From Micromonospora sp. RHAY321 (GTDB lineage Bacteria > Actinomycetota > Actinomycetes > Mycobacteriales > Micromonosporaceae), in assembly GCF_023896955.1 (NCBI RefSeq), contig NZ_JAMHIW010000001.1, positions 868,001 through 932,000 on the forward strand: 64,000 bases of DNA, given 5' to 3'. Shown here in pieces: positions 18,284 to 25,412 of this stretch. The notes under the pieces were generated by a model. That model was not told the DNA's origin. It ran no database searches and was given only the letters and a program-made list of their open reading frames with translations. How positions within the stretch are numbered: position 1 is the stretch's first letter; each line of letters begins with the position of its first letter. Position numbers and translations under genes: made by a program.

Positions 18284-19051
18284 ATGTGGCAGCGTTACGT
18301 GGCGATCGGCGACAGCACCACCGAAGGGCTCGACGACCCGGACGGCGCCGGCGGCTACCGGGGCTGGGCCGACCGGTTCGCCCTGGCGGTGGCGCGCGCC
18401 CAGGGCGGCCTGGAGTACGCGAATCTGGCCATCCGCGGCCGGACCACCGCCCGGATCCGCGCCGAGCAGCTCCAACCCGCCCTCGACCTGGCTCCCGACC
18501 TGGCCACCGTGGTCGCCGGCATGAACGACGTCCTGCGCCCCTCCTTCGACGCCGACCAGGTCGCCGAGGATGTGGCGGCCATGCAGCGGGCACTGGTCGC
18601 GCAGGGCGCCACGGTGCTGACCTTCACCATGCCGGACCCGGCGCCGGTGATGCCGCTGGCCCGGCCGCTGCGGGGTCGGATGCTGGCCCTCAACGAGGCG
18701 CTGCGCGCCGCCACCGCGCGGACCGGGGCCACCCTGCTCGACCTGGGCGCCCACCCGGTCTCCTCCGATCCCCGGCTGTGGAGCGACGACCGGCTGCACG
18801 CCAACAGCGCCGGGCACGAGCGGATCGCCGCCGGGCTGGCGTACACAGCGGGTCTGCCCGGGTTCGACGACTCCTGGACCCGGCCGTTGCCGCCGGCGCC
18901 ACGGCGTCGCCGGGCCGAGGTGTTCGGCGCCGAACTGGCCTGGACCCGACGGCACCTGCTGCCCTGGCTGGCCCGGCACCTGCGCGGTCAGTCGTCGGGT
19001 GACGACCGGGTCGCGAAGCGGCCGGTGCCGCTGCCCGTGTCGCTGGAGTAG
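18284..19051 (+). CDS. SGNH/GDSL-family hydrolase
   Basis: This 255-residue protein has block I GDSTTEG with the nucleophile Ser in the first 15 residues, block II Gly in NLAIRGRTT, block III GMNDVLR with the oxyanion Asn, and block V DDRLHANSAGH with the Asp/His pair. There is no signal peptide, so it is a cytoplasmic esterase or lipase-like enzyme. Transcription seems leaderless: TAACCT (18269-18274) lies 6 nt before a GTG at 18281 and 9 nt before the ATG at 18284. The tail from about 210 is basic and not part of the fold. Confidence 0.9.
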   Translation: MWQRYVAIGDSTTEGLDDPDGAGGYRGWADRFALAVARAQGGLEYANLAIRGRTTARIRAEQLQPALDLAPDLATVVAGMNDVLRPSFDADQVAEDVAAMQRALVAQGATVLTFTMPDPAPVMPLARPLRGRMLALNEALRAATARTGATLLDLGAHPVSSDPRLWSDDRLHANSAGHERIAAGLAYTAGLPGFDDSWTRPLPPAPRRRRAEVFGAELAWTRRHLLPWLARHLRGQSSGDDRVAKRPVPLPVSLE

Positions 19052-19098
19052 CGGCGGCCGACATCCGGGGCCGGCCGGCGGTGCGGCAGGATGGCGGC

Positions 19099-19515
19099 GT
19101 GGGCAAGGGTGGGCGCCGGCGGGCGGACGCGACGACGGGACGGGCCTGCCCGTGCGGCTCCGGTCAGGCGTACGCCGACTGCTGCGCGCCGGCACACAGC
19201 GGTGTGGCGCAGGCGCCGACCGCCGAGGCGCTGATGCGCTCCCGGTTCAGCGCCTTCGCCCTCGGCGACACCGGCTACCTGCTGCGCAGTTGGCACACCT
19301 CGACCCGGCCGCAGGCGCTGGAGTTGGACCGCGGACAGCGGTGGACCCGGCTGGAGATCGTCGACACCGAGCGCGGTGGCCTGCTCGACACCGCCGGCAC
19401 CGTGACGTTCCACGCGCACTACCGGGACGCGGGTCGCCCGGGCACGCTGACCGAACGCAGCCGGTTCGTCCGTGAGGACGGCCGATGGGTCTACCTCGAC
19501 GGCGACCAGCCGTGA
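19099..19515 (+). CDS. YchJ-family protein with SEC-C zinc motif
   Basis: This 138-residue UPF0225-type protein has the SEC-C-like zinc motif CPCGSGQAYADCC near the N-terminus and the NTF2-like YchJ core LMRSRFSAFALGDTGYLLRSWH and FVREDGRWVYLDG. Biochemical function of the family is unknown. The GTG at 19099 is chosen because CAGGAT ends 6 nt upstream (a leaderless pattern). A longer GTG start at 19081 is possible. Confidence 0.85.
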   Translation: MGKGGRRRADATTGRACPCGSGQAYADCCAPAHSGVAQAPTAEALMRSRFSAFALGDTGYLLRSWHTSTRPQALELDRGQRWTRLEIVDTERGGLLDTAGTVTFHAHYRDAGRPGTLTERSRFVREDGRWVYLDGDQP

Positions 19516-19670
19516 CGGCTGCGCCGACGGCCGGTCCGGGCGTAGGATGACGTCGGCGTAGTCCTGCGCCGCACCTCCCTCCCGGCGCTCACGCCGCCGG
19601 CCACGCGGAGGCAAAGGGGGCCTGGAGCCCTCGGGACGTGGTGCCACATGCCCCACTCCGGCGGGGTCGA

Positions 19671-19709
19671 CGGGAGCGTGAGTCCCGGTGACCGTGCCGT
19701 TGACCGGGA
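19671..19709 (+). promoter_or_regulatory. Two mutually exclusive hairpins at the ribosome binding site
   Basis: TCCCGGT (19683-19689) can pair with ACCGGGA (19703-19709), which holds part of the GGGAG ribosome binding site of the next gene. The same TCCCG (19683-19687) can instead pair with CGGGA (19671-19675). This could switch translation on and off, or be chance in GC-rich DNA. The 200-bp leader matched no riboswitch class I know. Confidence 0.3.
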
Positions 19710-19716
19710 GCATGTG

Positions 19717-20433
19717 ATGACCAATCAGAGATCGTTCAAGACCCGGGTCCGAGCCCGGATGGAGAAGACCGGCGAGAGCTACACCACCGCCCGCCGGCAC
19801 CTGATCAATCGAACCGCCACACCCGCCGCGGCACCGGCGCGGGATGTGTCGCCGTCTCCGGCGTCCGCCGCGGCACAGACCGAGCGGATCGCCGACGACC
19901 TGGTCCGCGCGCGGACCGGCCGCGGCTGGGCGGAGTGGTTCGAGCTGCTCGACGCGGCGGGCGCCACCGAGCGGACGCACACCCAGATCGCCCGCCACCT
20001 GGTCGTCGAGCACGAGGTGGCCGGTTGGTGGGCGCAGAGCATCACCGTCGGGTACGAGCAGGCACGCGGCCTGCGCGCGCCCGGTCAGAGGCGCGGGGGC
20101 GGTTTCTCGGCCGGCGCCAGCCGGACGGTTGCGGTGCCGGTAGTGCGGCTCTTCGGGGCGTTCGCCGACGAGACGGCACGCGCCCGTTGGCTGCCCGACG
20201 TCGAGGTACGCCTCCGCACCGCCACCGCGCCCCGCAGCTTCCGGGCCGACTGGGCCGGTGGCCCCACCCGGCTCGTGGTCGGCTTCGAGGCGGTCGGCGA
20301 GTCGAAGGCCCGGGTCAGCGTCTCGCACGAGAAGCTGACGGGGGCGGAGCAGGCCGCGGAGCTGAAGGCGTACTGGCGGGAGCGGCTCGCCGCGTTGAAG
20401 GTACTGCTGGAGTCGGACGGAGACCACCGATGA
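19717..20433 (+). CDS. DUF4287/SRPBCC (AHA1-like) domain protein
   Basis: The protein has 238 residues. The N-terminus MTNQRSFKTRVRARMEKTG ... SYTTARRHL and the middle region HTQIARHLVVEHEVAGWW with SITVGYEQARG resemble DUF4287-type proteins. The last 100 residues look like an AHA1/SRPBCC hydrophobic-pocket domain (LFGAFADETARARWLPD). The start at 19717 has GGGAG 6 nt upstream. An in-frame ATG at 19648 would add 23 residues. It overlaps the following VOC gene by ATGA, implying translational coupling. Confidence 0.78.
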   Translation: MTNQRSFKTRVRARMEKTGESYTTARRHLINRTATPAAAPARDVSPSPASAAAQTERIADDLVRARTGRGWAEWFELLDAAGATERTHTQIARHLVVEHEVAGWWAQSITVGYEQARGLRAPGQRRGGGFSAGASRTVAVPVVRLFGAFADETARARWLPDVEVRLRTATAPRSFRADWAGGPTRLVVGFEAVGESKARVSVSHEKLTGAEQAAELKAYWRERLAALKVLLESDGDHR

Positions 20434-20816
20434 CCATGACGTTCATCAACCTGCCGGTGCGGGACCTCACCACCGCCGCCGAGTTCTACCGGGCGCTCGG
20501 CTTCACCAGCGACGAGACCACCCCGGACGGGGCCAGCGTGCAGATCGCCATCTCCGACAGCACCCGGCTGATGCTGCACATCCGCTCGGCCTTCGAGGAG
20601 TACACCGGGGTCGGCACCACCGACACGGAGGCCAGCCGGGAGGTCATTGTCGGGCTGTCGGCGCCGAGCCGGGAGCGGGTCGACGAACTGGTCGACCGGG
20701 CGGTGGTGGCCGGCGGGGAGCCACTCGGGCCGGGGACGACCAACGGGCCGATGTACATGCGCGGCTTCCGAGACATCGACGGCCACCAGTGGTCGTTCCT
20801 GCACCTGGCCGGTTGA
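20430..20816 (+). CDS. VOC-superfamily (glyoxalase-like) protein
   Basis: This 128-residue protein starts MTMTFINLPVRDLTTAAEFYRALGF and ends DIDGHQWSFLHL, the paired beta-alpha-beta modules of the vicinal oxygen chelate fold. Metal ligands are only partly recognisable. Members include glyoxalases, dioxygenases and resistance proteins. This one resembles the unassigned lactoylglutathione-lyase-like group. It is translationally coupled to the preceding SRPBCC gene and followed by a strong hairpin. Confidence 0.85.
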   Translation: MTMTFINLPVRDLTTAAEFYRALGFTSDETTPDGASVQIAISDSTRLMLHIRSAFEEYTGVGTTDTEASREVIVGLSAPSRERVDELVDRAVVAGGEPLGPGTTNGPMYMRGFRDIDGHQWSFLHLAG

Positions 20817-20818
20817 GC

Positions 20819-20844
20819 GCCGGCCCGGTGGTGGCCGGGCCGGC
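20819..20844. terminator. Bidirectional terminator hairpin
   Basis: A perfect 10-bp stem (20819-20828 with 20835-20844) and a 6-nt loop lie between the convergent VOC and MFS genes. Confidence 0.75.
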
Positions 20845-20867
20845 ACCCTCGGACGTGGCCGGGCAGA

Positions 20868-22136
20868 CTAGGCGAGCTGATCCGGCAGGTCGGCCACCAC
20901 TCGGGCTGCGCCGGTGGCGGGTCGGGCCCGCGACCGGCGGCGGGCCAGCAGCACGAGCGCCACGACGAGGTACGGGCCTGCCGCCACGGCGAACCCCACC
21001 GCGTTGCCCGCCGCCGTGGCGACCAGGCCGTAGCCGGCGTAGGTCGCGATGATCAGCACGTCGGTGGCCATCCCGGCCAGCGAGGTGACCGTGGCGCGAC
21101 TGCTCCCGGTGATCCGGGCCTGGAGTCGCGCGTCGGCCAGCACGGTGGCCAGTTGCGCGGCTCCGAACCCCACCGCGAGGAGCACGAACCCGGCCGGATG
21201 CGCGGTGAGGGCACCCCCGGCCAACGCGACAGCCACCAGTCCCAGCAGGGCGGCGTAGCCACGGCCCCGCAGCCGCTCCCCCGCCGGCGCGAGCAGCCCT
21301 CCGACGGTGACCCCGGCCCAGAGCAGCAGGAGCAGCAGCGGCACAACCTGCGCCGCGACGCCGGTGTCCCGGGCCAGCAGCGGCGTGTACTCGTCCAGGG
21401 CGCCCCAGTCGGCGGCCACCACCGCGACCATCAGCACGGCGGCACGCACCGGCGGACGCGTACGGACCTGCGCCACCCCCGCCCGAAGCGAGTCCCACCA
21501 ACCGAGGTCGGCGTCCTCCTCGTCCCGCTGCCCGGCGAGGGCGGGCGAGCGGCGGTGCTCCGGAAACCGGGCCGCGACGGCGGCGGCGAGCAGACAGGCG
21601 AGCACACTCGCCGCGCCCAGGGCCGGGTACCCGCCCGCAGCGAGGACCGGGCCGGCGAGGACCCCGGCGGCCAGGACGCCCAGCACACCCGCCGTCCGGG
21701 CCCGGCCGAGCACCCGCGCGTACCGGCCGGCCGCGCCGAGACGGTCCAGCTCGGTCCACACCAGCGCCTCCAGGGCACCGGAGACCAGCGACCCGCCGGC
21801 GCCCCAGAGCAGGAACCCGACCGCGAACGCCGGGTACGACGGGTACAGCACCCAGACCGCGTATCCGGCGGCCGTCACCAGCGGAGCGAGGCACAGCAGC
21901 AGCCTGCGGGACACCGCGTCGGCCCAGGCGCCGGACGGTACCTCGAAGAGGATGCCGGCAGCCGACCAGATGACGAAGAGCGAGGAGATCTGCCCCACCG
22001 ACAACCCGGTGTCGGCGAAGAGCAGCGCGTACACCGGGTAGAGCAGGACGAGGTCGCTGAGGAACGCGTACCCGTAGAGGGTGACCGTCAGGCGGCGGAC
22101 CGCCGGGTCGGGCACGCGCGAGGCGATGAGGGTCAT
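20868..22136 (-). CDS. MFS transporter behind an attenuator-like leader
   Basis: This 422-residue protein has about 12 membrane segments. LFEVPSGAWADAVSRRLLL is the motif A loop between helices 2 and 3, typical of drug:proton antiporters. A charged cytoplasmic loop (about 180-215) separates the halves. The leader (22137-22250) carries a 5-codon ORF and a long stem that hides the ribosome binding site, an arrangement known from inducible antibiotic resistance genes. I therefore infer a role in export of a translation inhibitor. The ATG at 22136 has GGAAGG just upstream. Confidence 0.88.
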   Translation of the reverse strand: MTLIASRVPDPAVRRLTVTLYGYAFLSDLVLLYPVYALLFADTGLSVGQISSLFVIWSAAGILFEVPSGAWADAVSRRLLLCLAPLVTAAGYAVWVLYPSYPAFAVGFLLWGAGGSLVSGALEALVWTELDRLGAAGRYARVLGRARTAGVLGVLAAGVLAGPVLAAGGYPALGAASVLACLLAAAVAARFPEHRRSPALAGQRDEEDADLGWWDSLRAGVAQVRTRPPVRAAVLMVAVVAADWGALDEYTPLLARDTGVAAQVVPLLLLLLWAGVTVGGLLAPAGERLRGRGYAALLGLVAVALAGGALTAHPAGFVLLAVGFGAAQLATVLADARLQARITGSSRATVTSLAGMATDVLIIATYAGYGLVATAAGNAVGFAVAAGPYLVVALVLLARRRSRARPATGAARVVADLPDQLA

Positions 22137-22137
22137 G

Positions 22138-22206
22138 AGGCCTTCCCGTGGGAGTGGAGACGGACACCGGACGTGCGGTGTCCGCGGTGGCCCACGGGAT
22201 CGGCCT
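22138..22206 (-). promoter_or_regulatory. Shine-Dalgarno-sequestering stem before the MFS gene
   Basis: In the transcript AGGCC (22206-22202) plus CCCGTGGG (22198-22191) pairs with CCCACGGG (22152-22145) plus GGCCT (22142-22138), enclosing the GGAAGG ribosome binding site. An inner stem CGGACACC/GGTGTCCG (22184-22177 with 22168-22161) sits on top. The start codon follows directly. A ribosome paused on the upstream mini-ORF would cover the 5' strand and free the site. Confidence 0.65.
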
Positions 22207-22217
22207 ACGGCGTTGGA

Positions 22218-22235
22218 TCAATGTCGCCAGGTCAT
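22218..22235 (-). CDS. Five-residue leader peptide MTWRH
   Basis: ATG ACC TGG CGA CAT TGA. A TAGCAT -10 box (22248-22243) ends 7 nt before the ATG, so the transcript probably begins at this start codon. The stop lies 11 nt upstream of the stem that hides the MFS ribosome binding site. Too short for any homology test. Confidence 0.5.
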   Translation of the reverse strand: MTWRH

Positions 22236-22242
22236 GTCGGCG

Positions 22243-22248
22243 ATGCTA
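22243..22248 (-). promoter_or_regulatory. -10 box for the leader-MFS transcript
   Basis: TAGCAT on the minus strand, 7 nt before the mini-ORF ATG. The -35 region is weak (TGGCCG, 17 bp upstream). A short GAAAG lies just above it, so activator dependence is possible but not shown. Confidence 0.45.
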
Positions 22249-22299
22249 GACCGGCCACGCGGCGCCGGCCAGCGCTTTCGACGTGCCGGTCGACGCGAG

Positions 22300-22331
22300 G
22301 CGGGGCGGGATCCGAACGGATCCCGCCCCGC
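22300..22331 (-). terminator. Strong terminator of the channel gene
   Basis: A perfect 14-bp stem (22300-22313 with 22318-22331) and a GAAC loop begin 15 bp past the stop of the channel gene. It also insulates the MFS leader promoter. Confidence 0.8.
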
Positions 22332-22345
22332 TGTTCGGCCAGGTG

Positions 22346-23428
22346 TCAGCGACGGCCCGGGTCGACCGGCGGGATGACCGTGGTGGCCTCGATGTCGTCA
22401 CCGCTGCGCTGGTCGGGCACCCCGCGACCGGCGCCGCCGCCCACGACCTGGGTCGCGTCGGCGTCGGCGCTGCCGCCGACCACCTGCGTGGCGTCCGGGT
22501 CGGCCGACCCGGTGACCACCTGCGTCGTGTCGTCGGCGCGGGGTCGGGTGAGCACCGGCGACGACTCGACGTCGACATCCGGCCGGGTCACCACCTGGGT
22601 GGCTTCGGGGTCACCGGACGCACCGACCACCTGGGTGGCGTCCGGGTCGACCGGCCGGGTCACCACCTGGGTGGCCTCCGGGTCGGTGCCGGCGGTCGAC
22701 GAGCGAGCCAGCTCCGCCTCGGCGTCCTTTCGGCCGGCCCGGTAGGCCCGGGCGTGCGTGGCGATCACCTGCGACTCCTGCTCGGCGCGGGTCAGCCACG
22801 ACTCCCAACGGCTCTGCATCGGACGGATCAGTCCGCCGCCGACCCCGACGACGAGGATGCCGCCGACGGTGGCCAGCACGGCGATCAGCACCGGAGTGGT
22901 GACGGCGGTGGCCACGCCGATCTGGTTCAGCGCGGCGATGACGCCGAGGCCGAGGATGAACACCGAGGCGATGGTGGCCAGCACCCGGCCGTAGGACAGG
23001 CCGCCGAGCGCGCCGCTGATGATGTCTTTGACGGCGTTGGCGATGGCGGCGGCGACCACGACGATGACGATGGCGACGAAGGCGCGGGGCAACCAGCCGA
23101 CCACCGAGGCGATCAGGTCCGAGATCGGGTTCGGCCCCCAGATCCCGAACGCGAGCTGCAGGGTGAACAGCAGCACCGCGTAGTAGACGAGCTTCGCGAC
23201 GATGTCGCTGGCGTCGTACCGGGAGCGGCTCAGTGCCCGGCGCACGCCGCCGCGCTCGACGGCGCGGTCGAAGCCCACCCGTTCCAGAACCTTCTCCACG
23301 ATCTTCAGCACGGCCTTGGCGATCAGCCATCCCGCCACCAGGATCGCCAGGAAGGCGACGGCCTTGGGCAGGAAGAGCATCACCGAGCGGAGGGCGTCGC
23401 CCACCGCGTCGCTGACGTTGTCACTCAT
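22346..23428 (-). CDS. Conserved-TM-helix (MscS-like) channel protein with TQVV repeat tail
   Basis: The protein has 360 residues. Residues 20-205 hold about five hydrophobic helices with repeated LPKAVAFLAILVAGWLIAK / LPRAFVAIVIVVVAAAIAN units, as in the PF05552 family related to small mechanosensitive channels. The MscS beta domain is missing. From 240 on the protein is hydrophilic, with six TQVV motifs (253, 265, 278, 302, 314, 327) plus TTVI at 349 in an acidic setting. The start at 23428 has GGAGG 8 nt upstream. It is followed on the same strand by the leader region of the MFS gene after a terminator. Confidence 0.85.
   Translation of the reverse strand: MSDNVSDAVGDALRSVMLFLPKAVAFLAILVAGWLIAKAVLKIVEKVLERVGFDRAVERGGVRRALSRSRYDASDIVAKLVYYAVLLFTLQLAFGIWGPNPISDLIASVVGWLPRAFVAIVIVVVAAAIANAVKDIISGALGGLSYGRVLATIASVFILGLGVIAALNQIGVATAVTTPVLIAVLATVGGILVVGVGGGLIRPMQSRWESWLTRAEQESQVIATHARAYRAGRKDAEAELARSSTAGTDPEATQVVTRPVDPDATQVVGASGDPEATQVVTRPDVDVESSPVLTRPRADDTTQVVTGSADPDATQVVGGSADADATQVVGGGAGRGVPDQRSGDDIEATTVIPPVDPGRR
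22373..22684 (-). repeat. Coding repeats specifying D-x-x-A-T-Q-V-V
   Basis: Tandem imperfect units of about 36 bp inside the 3' part of the channel gene. Units vary mainly in the linker, so the protein motif rather than the DNA appears conserved. Confidence 0.8.
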
Positions 23429-23508
23429 CGGGTTTTCCTCCATGCGGGGCAGCCGGGACGGTCGGCCCCCGACCTACCCTCGCTGTCGCGCGCGGAAACG
23501 CCGGCCGC

Positions 23509-24390
23509 TCAGCGCCGCGGCGACTCCGGACGGTCGTCGCCCTGCTCGGCGGCGGCGGCCACCTCGTCGGTCACCGGCCCCAGATCCGGTGCGGAGGGTG
23601 TCGCCGGCTGGCCCGGCCCGGCCACGTGCGGAGCCATCTGGTCGAAGAAGCGCAGCAGCTCGACGGGGAACGGCATGACCAGTGTGCTGTTCTTCTCCGC
23701 CGCCACGTCCACCACCGTCTGCAGCAGGCGGAGCTGGTACGCGCCCGGCGTGGCCTCCATCGCCCGGGACGCGTCGGCCAGGCGGCGCGACGCCTGGAAC
23801 TCACCGTCCGCGGCGATCACCCGGGCCCGGCGTTCCCGTTCCGCCTCGGCCTGCCGGGACATCGAGCGTTTCATCCCTTCCGGCAGCGAGACGTCCTTGA
23901 CCTCCACCCGCTCGATCAACAGCCCCCACGGCTTCTCGGTGGGCGCGTCGATGACGGACTTCAGCTCGGCGTTGACCCGCTCCCGGTCGCCCAGCACGGT
24001 GTCCAGGTCCGCACGGCCGATCACCGACCGCAGCGCGGTCTGCGCGACCTGGAGCACCGCCGACGGATAGTCGTGCACGTTCACCAGCGCCTTCACCGGG
24101 TCCACCACCCGGTAGTAGACCACCGCGTCGACGGTGAGCGTGACGTTGTCCCGGGTGATCGCGCCCTGTGCCGGTACGCCGATCACGGTGGTCTGCATGC
24201 TGACCCGCACCATCCGGTCGGCGATCGGGACGATGAAGTGCAGTCCCGGCTGGCGGACCTGCTCCAGGACGCGGCCGAACCGGAACACGATGCCGCGTTG
24301 GTACTGCTGCACCAGCCGGACGCTCAGTGACAACACCAGCACCACGATCACGACCGCGATGACCAGGCCAACGACGACGGCAGCTCCCAT
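23509..24390 (-). CDS. Slipin/stomatin-type SPFH protein
   Basis: The protein has 293 residues. One N-terminal membrane helix (2-25) is followed by an SPFH domain (VRLVQQYQRGIVFRFGRVLEQ ... GLHFIVPIADRMVRVSM) and a helical region with EAERERRARVIAADGEFQAS, typical of slipins. These proteins form ring-like scaffolds on the inner face of the membrane and often pair with NfeD-type proteases, but no nfeD is here. The C-terminal 40 residues are Pro/Ala-rich and acidic. GGGGGAG precedes the ATG at 24390. It lies 80 bp upstream of the channel gene on the same strand. Confidence 0.92.
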   Translation of the reverse strand: MGAAVVVGLVIAVVIVVLVLSLSVRLVQQYQRGIVFRFGRVLEQVRQPGLHFIVPIADRMVRVSMQTTVIGVPAQGAITRDNVTLTVDAVVYYRVVDPVKALVNVHDYPSAVLQVAQTALRSVIGRADLDTVLGDRERVNAELKSVIDAPTEKPWGLLIERVEVKDVSLPEGMKRSMSRQAEAERERRARVIAADGEFQASRRLADASRAMEATPGAYQLRLLQTVVDVAAEKNSTLVMPFPVELLRFFDQMAPHVAGPGQPATPSAPDLGPVTDEVAAAAEQGDDRPESPRR

Positions 24391-24581
24391 GGCATCCCGC
24401 TCCCCCGGAGGCGCCCGCCTCCCGGAGCGCCGGGTACCCGTTCCGCTCCCGGCCATGCCGCCGCATGACGGGCCGTTGCGTGATCAGGCCGACCGTGGGC
24501 CAGCACGTGGGGATTGGCTGTCGTCCGGGCGGGGGGTGGGATCCCTACGATGGCGTCTCGCCGGAGTGTGGAGGGACACGG

Positions 24582-25271
24582 ATGGACGGGTTTGCTGAGG
24601 TCTCGACGGCGCTGGTGGCCGACGCGTGCGTACGACTCGGGGTGCCGGCGCGGGTGGCACCTCCCGGGATCCGGGCGGTGGTCTCCGGCCAGCGGGTGGC
24701 CGGCCGGGTGCTGCCGGTGCGTCACTACGGCAGCGTCGACGTGTTCCTGGAGGCGTTCGAGCGGGCCGAGCCGGGCGACGTGCTGGTGATCGACAACGGT
24801 GGGCGGTCGGACGAGGCCTGCGTGGGTGACCTCGCGGTGCTGGAGGCCGGCGCGGCCGGGGTGTCCGGTGTGGTGATCTGGGGGCTGCACCGGGACACGG
24901 CGGAGCTGGTCGAGATCGGCCTGCCGGTGTTCAGCTACGGCAGTTGCCCGCTCGGACCGTCCCGGCTGGACGCCCGGGAGCCGGCGGCGTTGACCAGCGC
25001 CCGGTGCGGCGGGTACGAGGTGAGCCGGGACGACCTGGTGTTCGGTGACGACGACGGGGTGTTGTTCGTGCCCGCCGACCGGGGCGGGGAGGTGCTGGCC
25101 ACGGCGACGGACATCCGCCGGGTGGAACGGGTGCAGGCGGCGCGGATCTCCGCCGGGGAGACGTTACGACGGCAGACCGGGTTCGCCGACTACCTGGTGC
25201 GGCGCGCGGCGGATCCCGCGTACACCTTCCGCCAGCACCTGCGACGGGTCGGCGGCGCGATCGAGGAGTGA
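24582..25271 (+). CDS. RraA-family protein (aldolase/RNase E inhibitor fold)
   Basis: This 229-residue protein has the RraA core: GDVLVIDNGGRSDEACVGDL (phosphate and metal site), GVVIWGLHRD and FGDDDGVLFVP. Family members are 4-hydroxy-4-methyl-2-oxoglutarate/oxaloacetate-type lyases or regulators of RNase E. Sequence alone does not separate them. A clean start: TACGAT (24546-24551) gives a -10 and GGAGGG sits 7 nt before the ATG. It is divergent from the slipin gene. Confidence 0.88.
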   Translation: MDGFAEVSTALVADACVRLGVPARVAPPGIRAVVSGQRVAGRVLPVRHYGSVDVFLEAFERAEPGDVLVIDNGGRSDEACVGDLAVLEAGAAGVSGVVIWGLHRDTAELVEIGLPVFSYGSCPLGPSRLDAREPAALTSARCGGYEVSRDDLVFGDDDGVLFVPADRGGEVLATATDIRRVERVQAARISAGETLRRQTGFADYLVRRAADPAYTFRQHLRRVGGAIEE

Positions 25272-25412
25272 CGACCGGCGTCGGGGCCCAACGGTGGAAG
25301 CGAGGGTGGCGAACCTCTAGCGCCCGGGCGAGTGTTGGCAATATCCTCCGAGGCGCGTGTGGCCACTGTAGTTACTTTTCATCCCCCGCCGTCGGCCGCA
25401 GGAGGAGATGTC

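Noticed and set aside
19516..19716. Known riboswitch (cobalamin, ydaO, ZTP, SAM, guanidine) in the leader
   Set aside because: None of the conserved blocks of these classes could be found. Only generic hairpins remain.
22249..22285. WhiB7-dependent promoter for the MFS leader
   Set aside because: A GAAAG sits near the weak -35, but the AT-rich element is too short to support the call.
22373..22684. CRISPR-like spaced repeats
   Set aside because: The units are in frame in the channel gene, imperfect, and the variable parts are short coding linkers. No cas genes are nearby.
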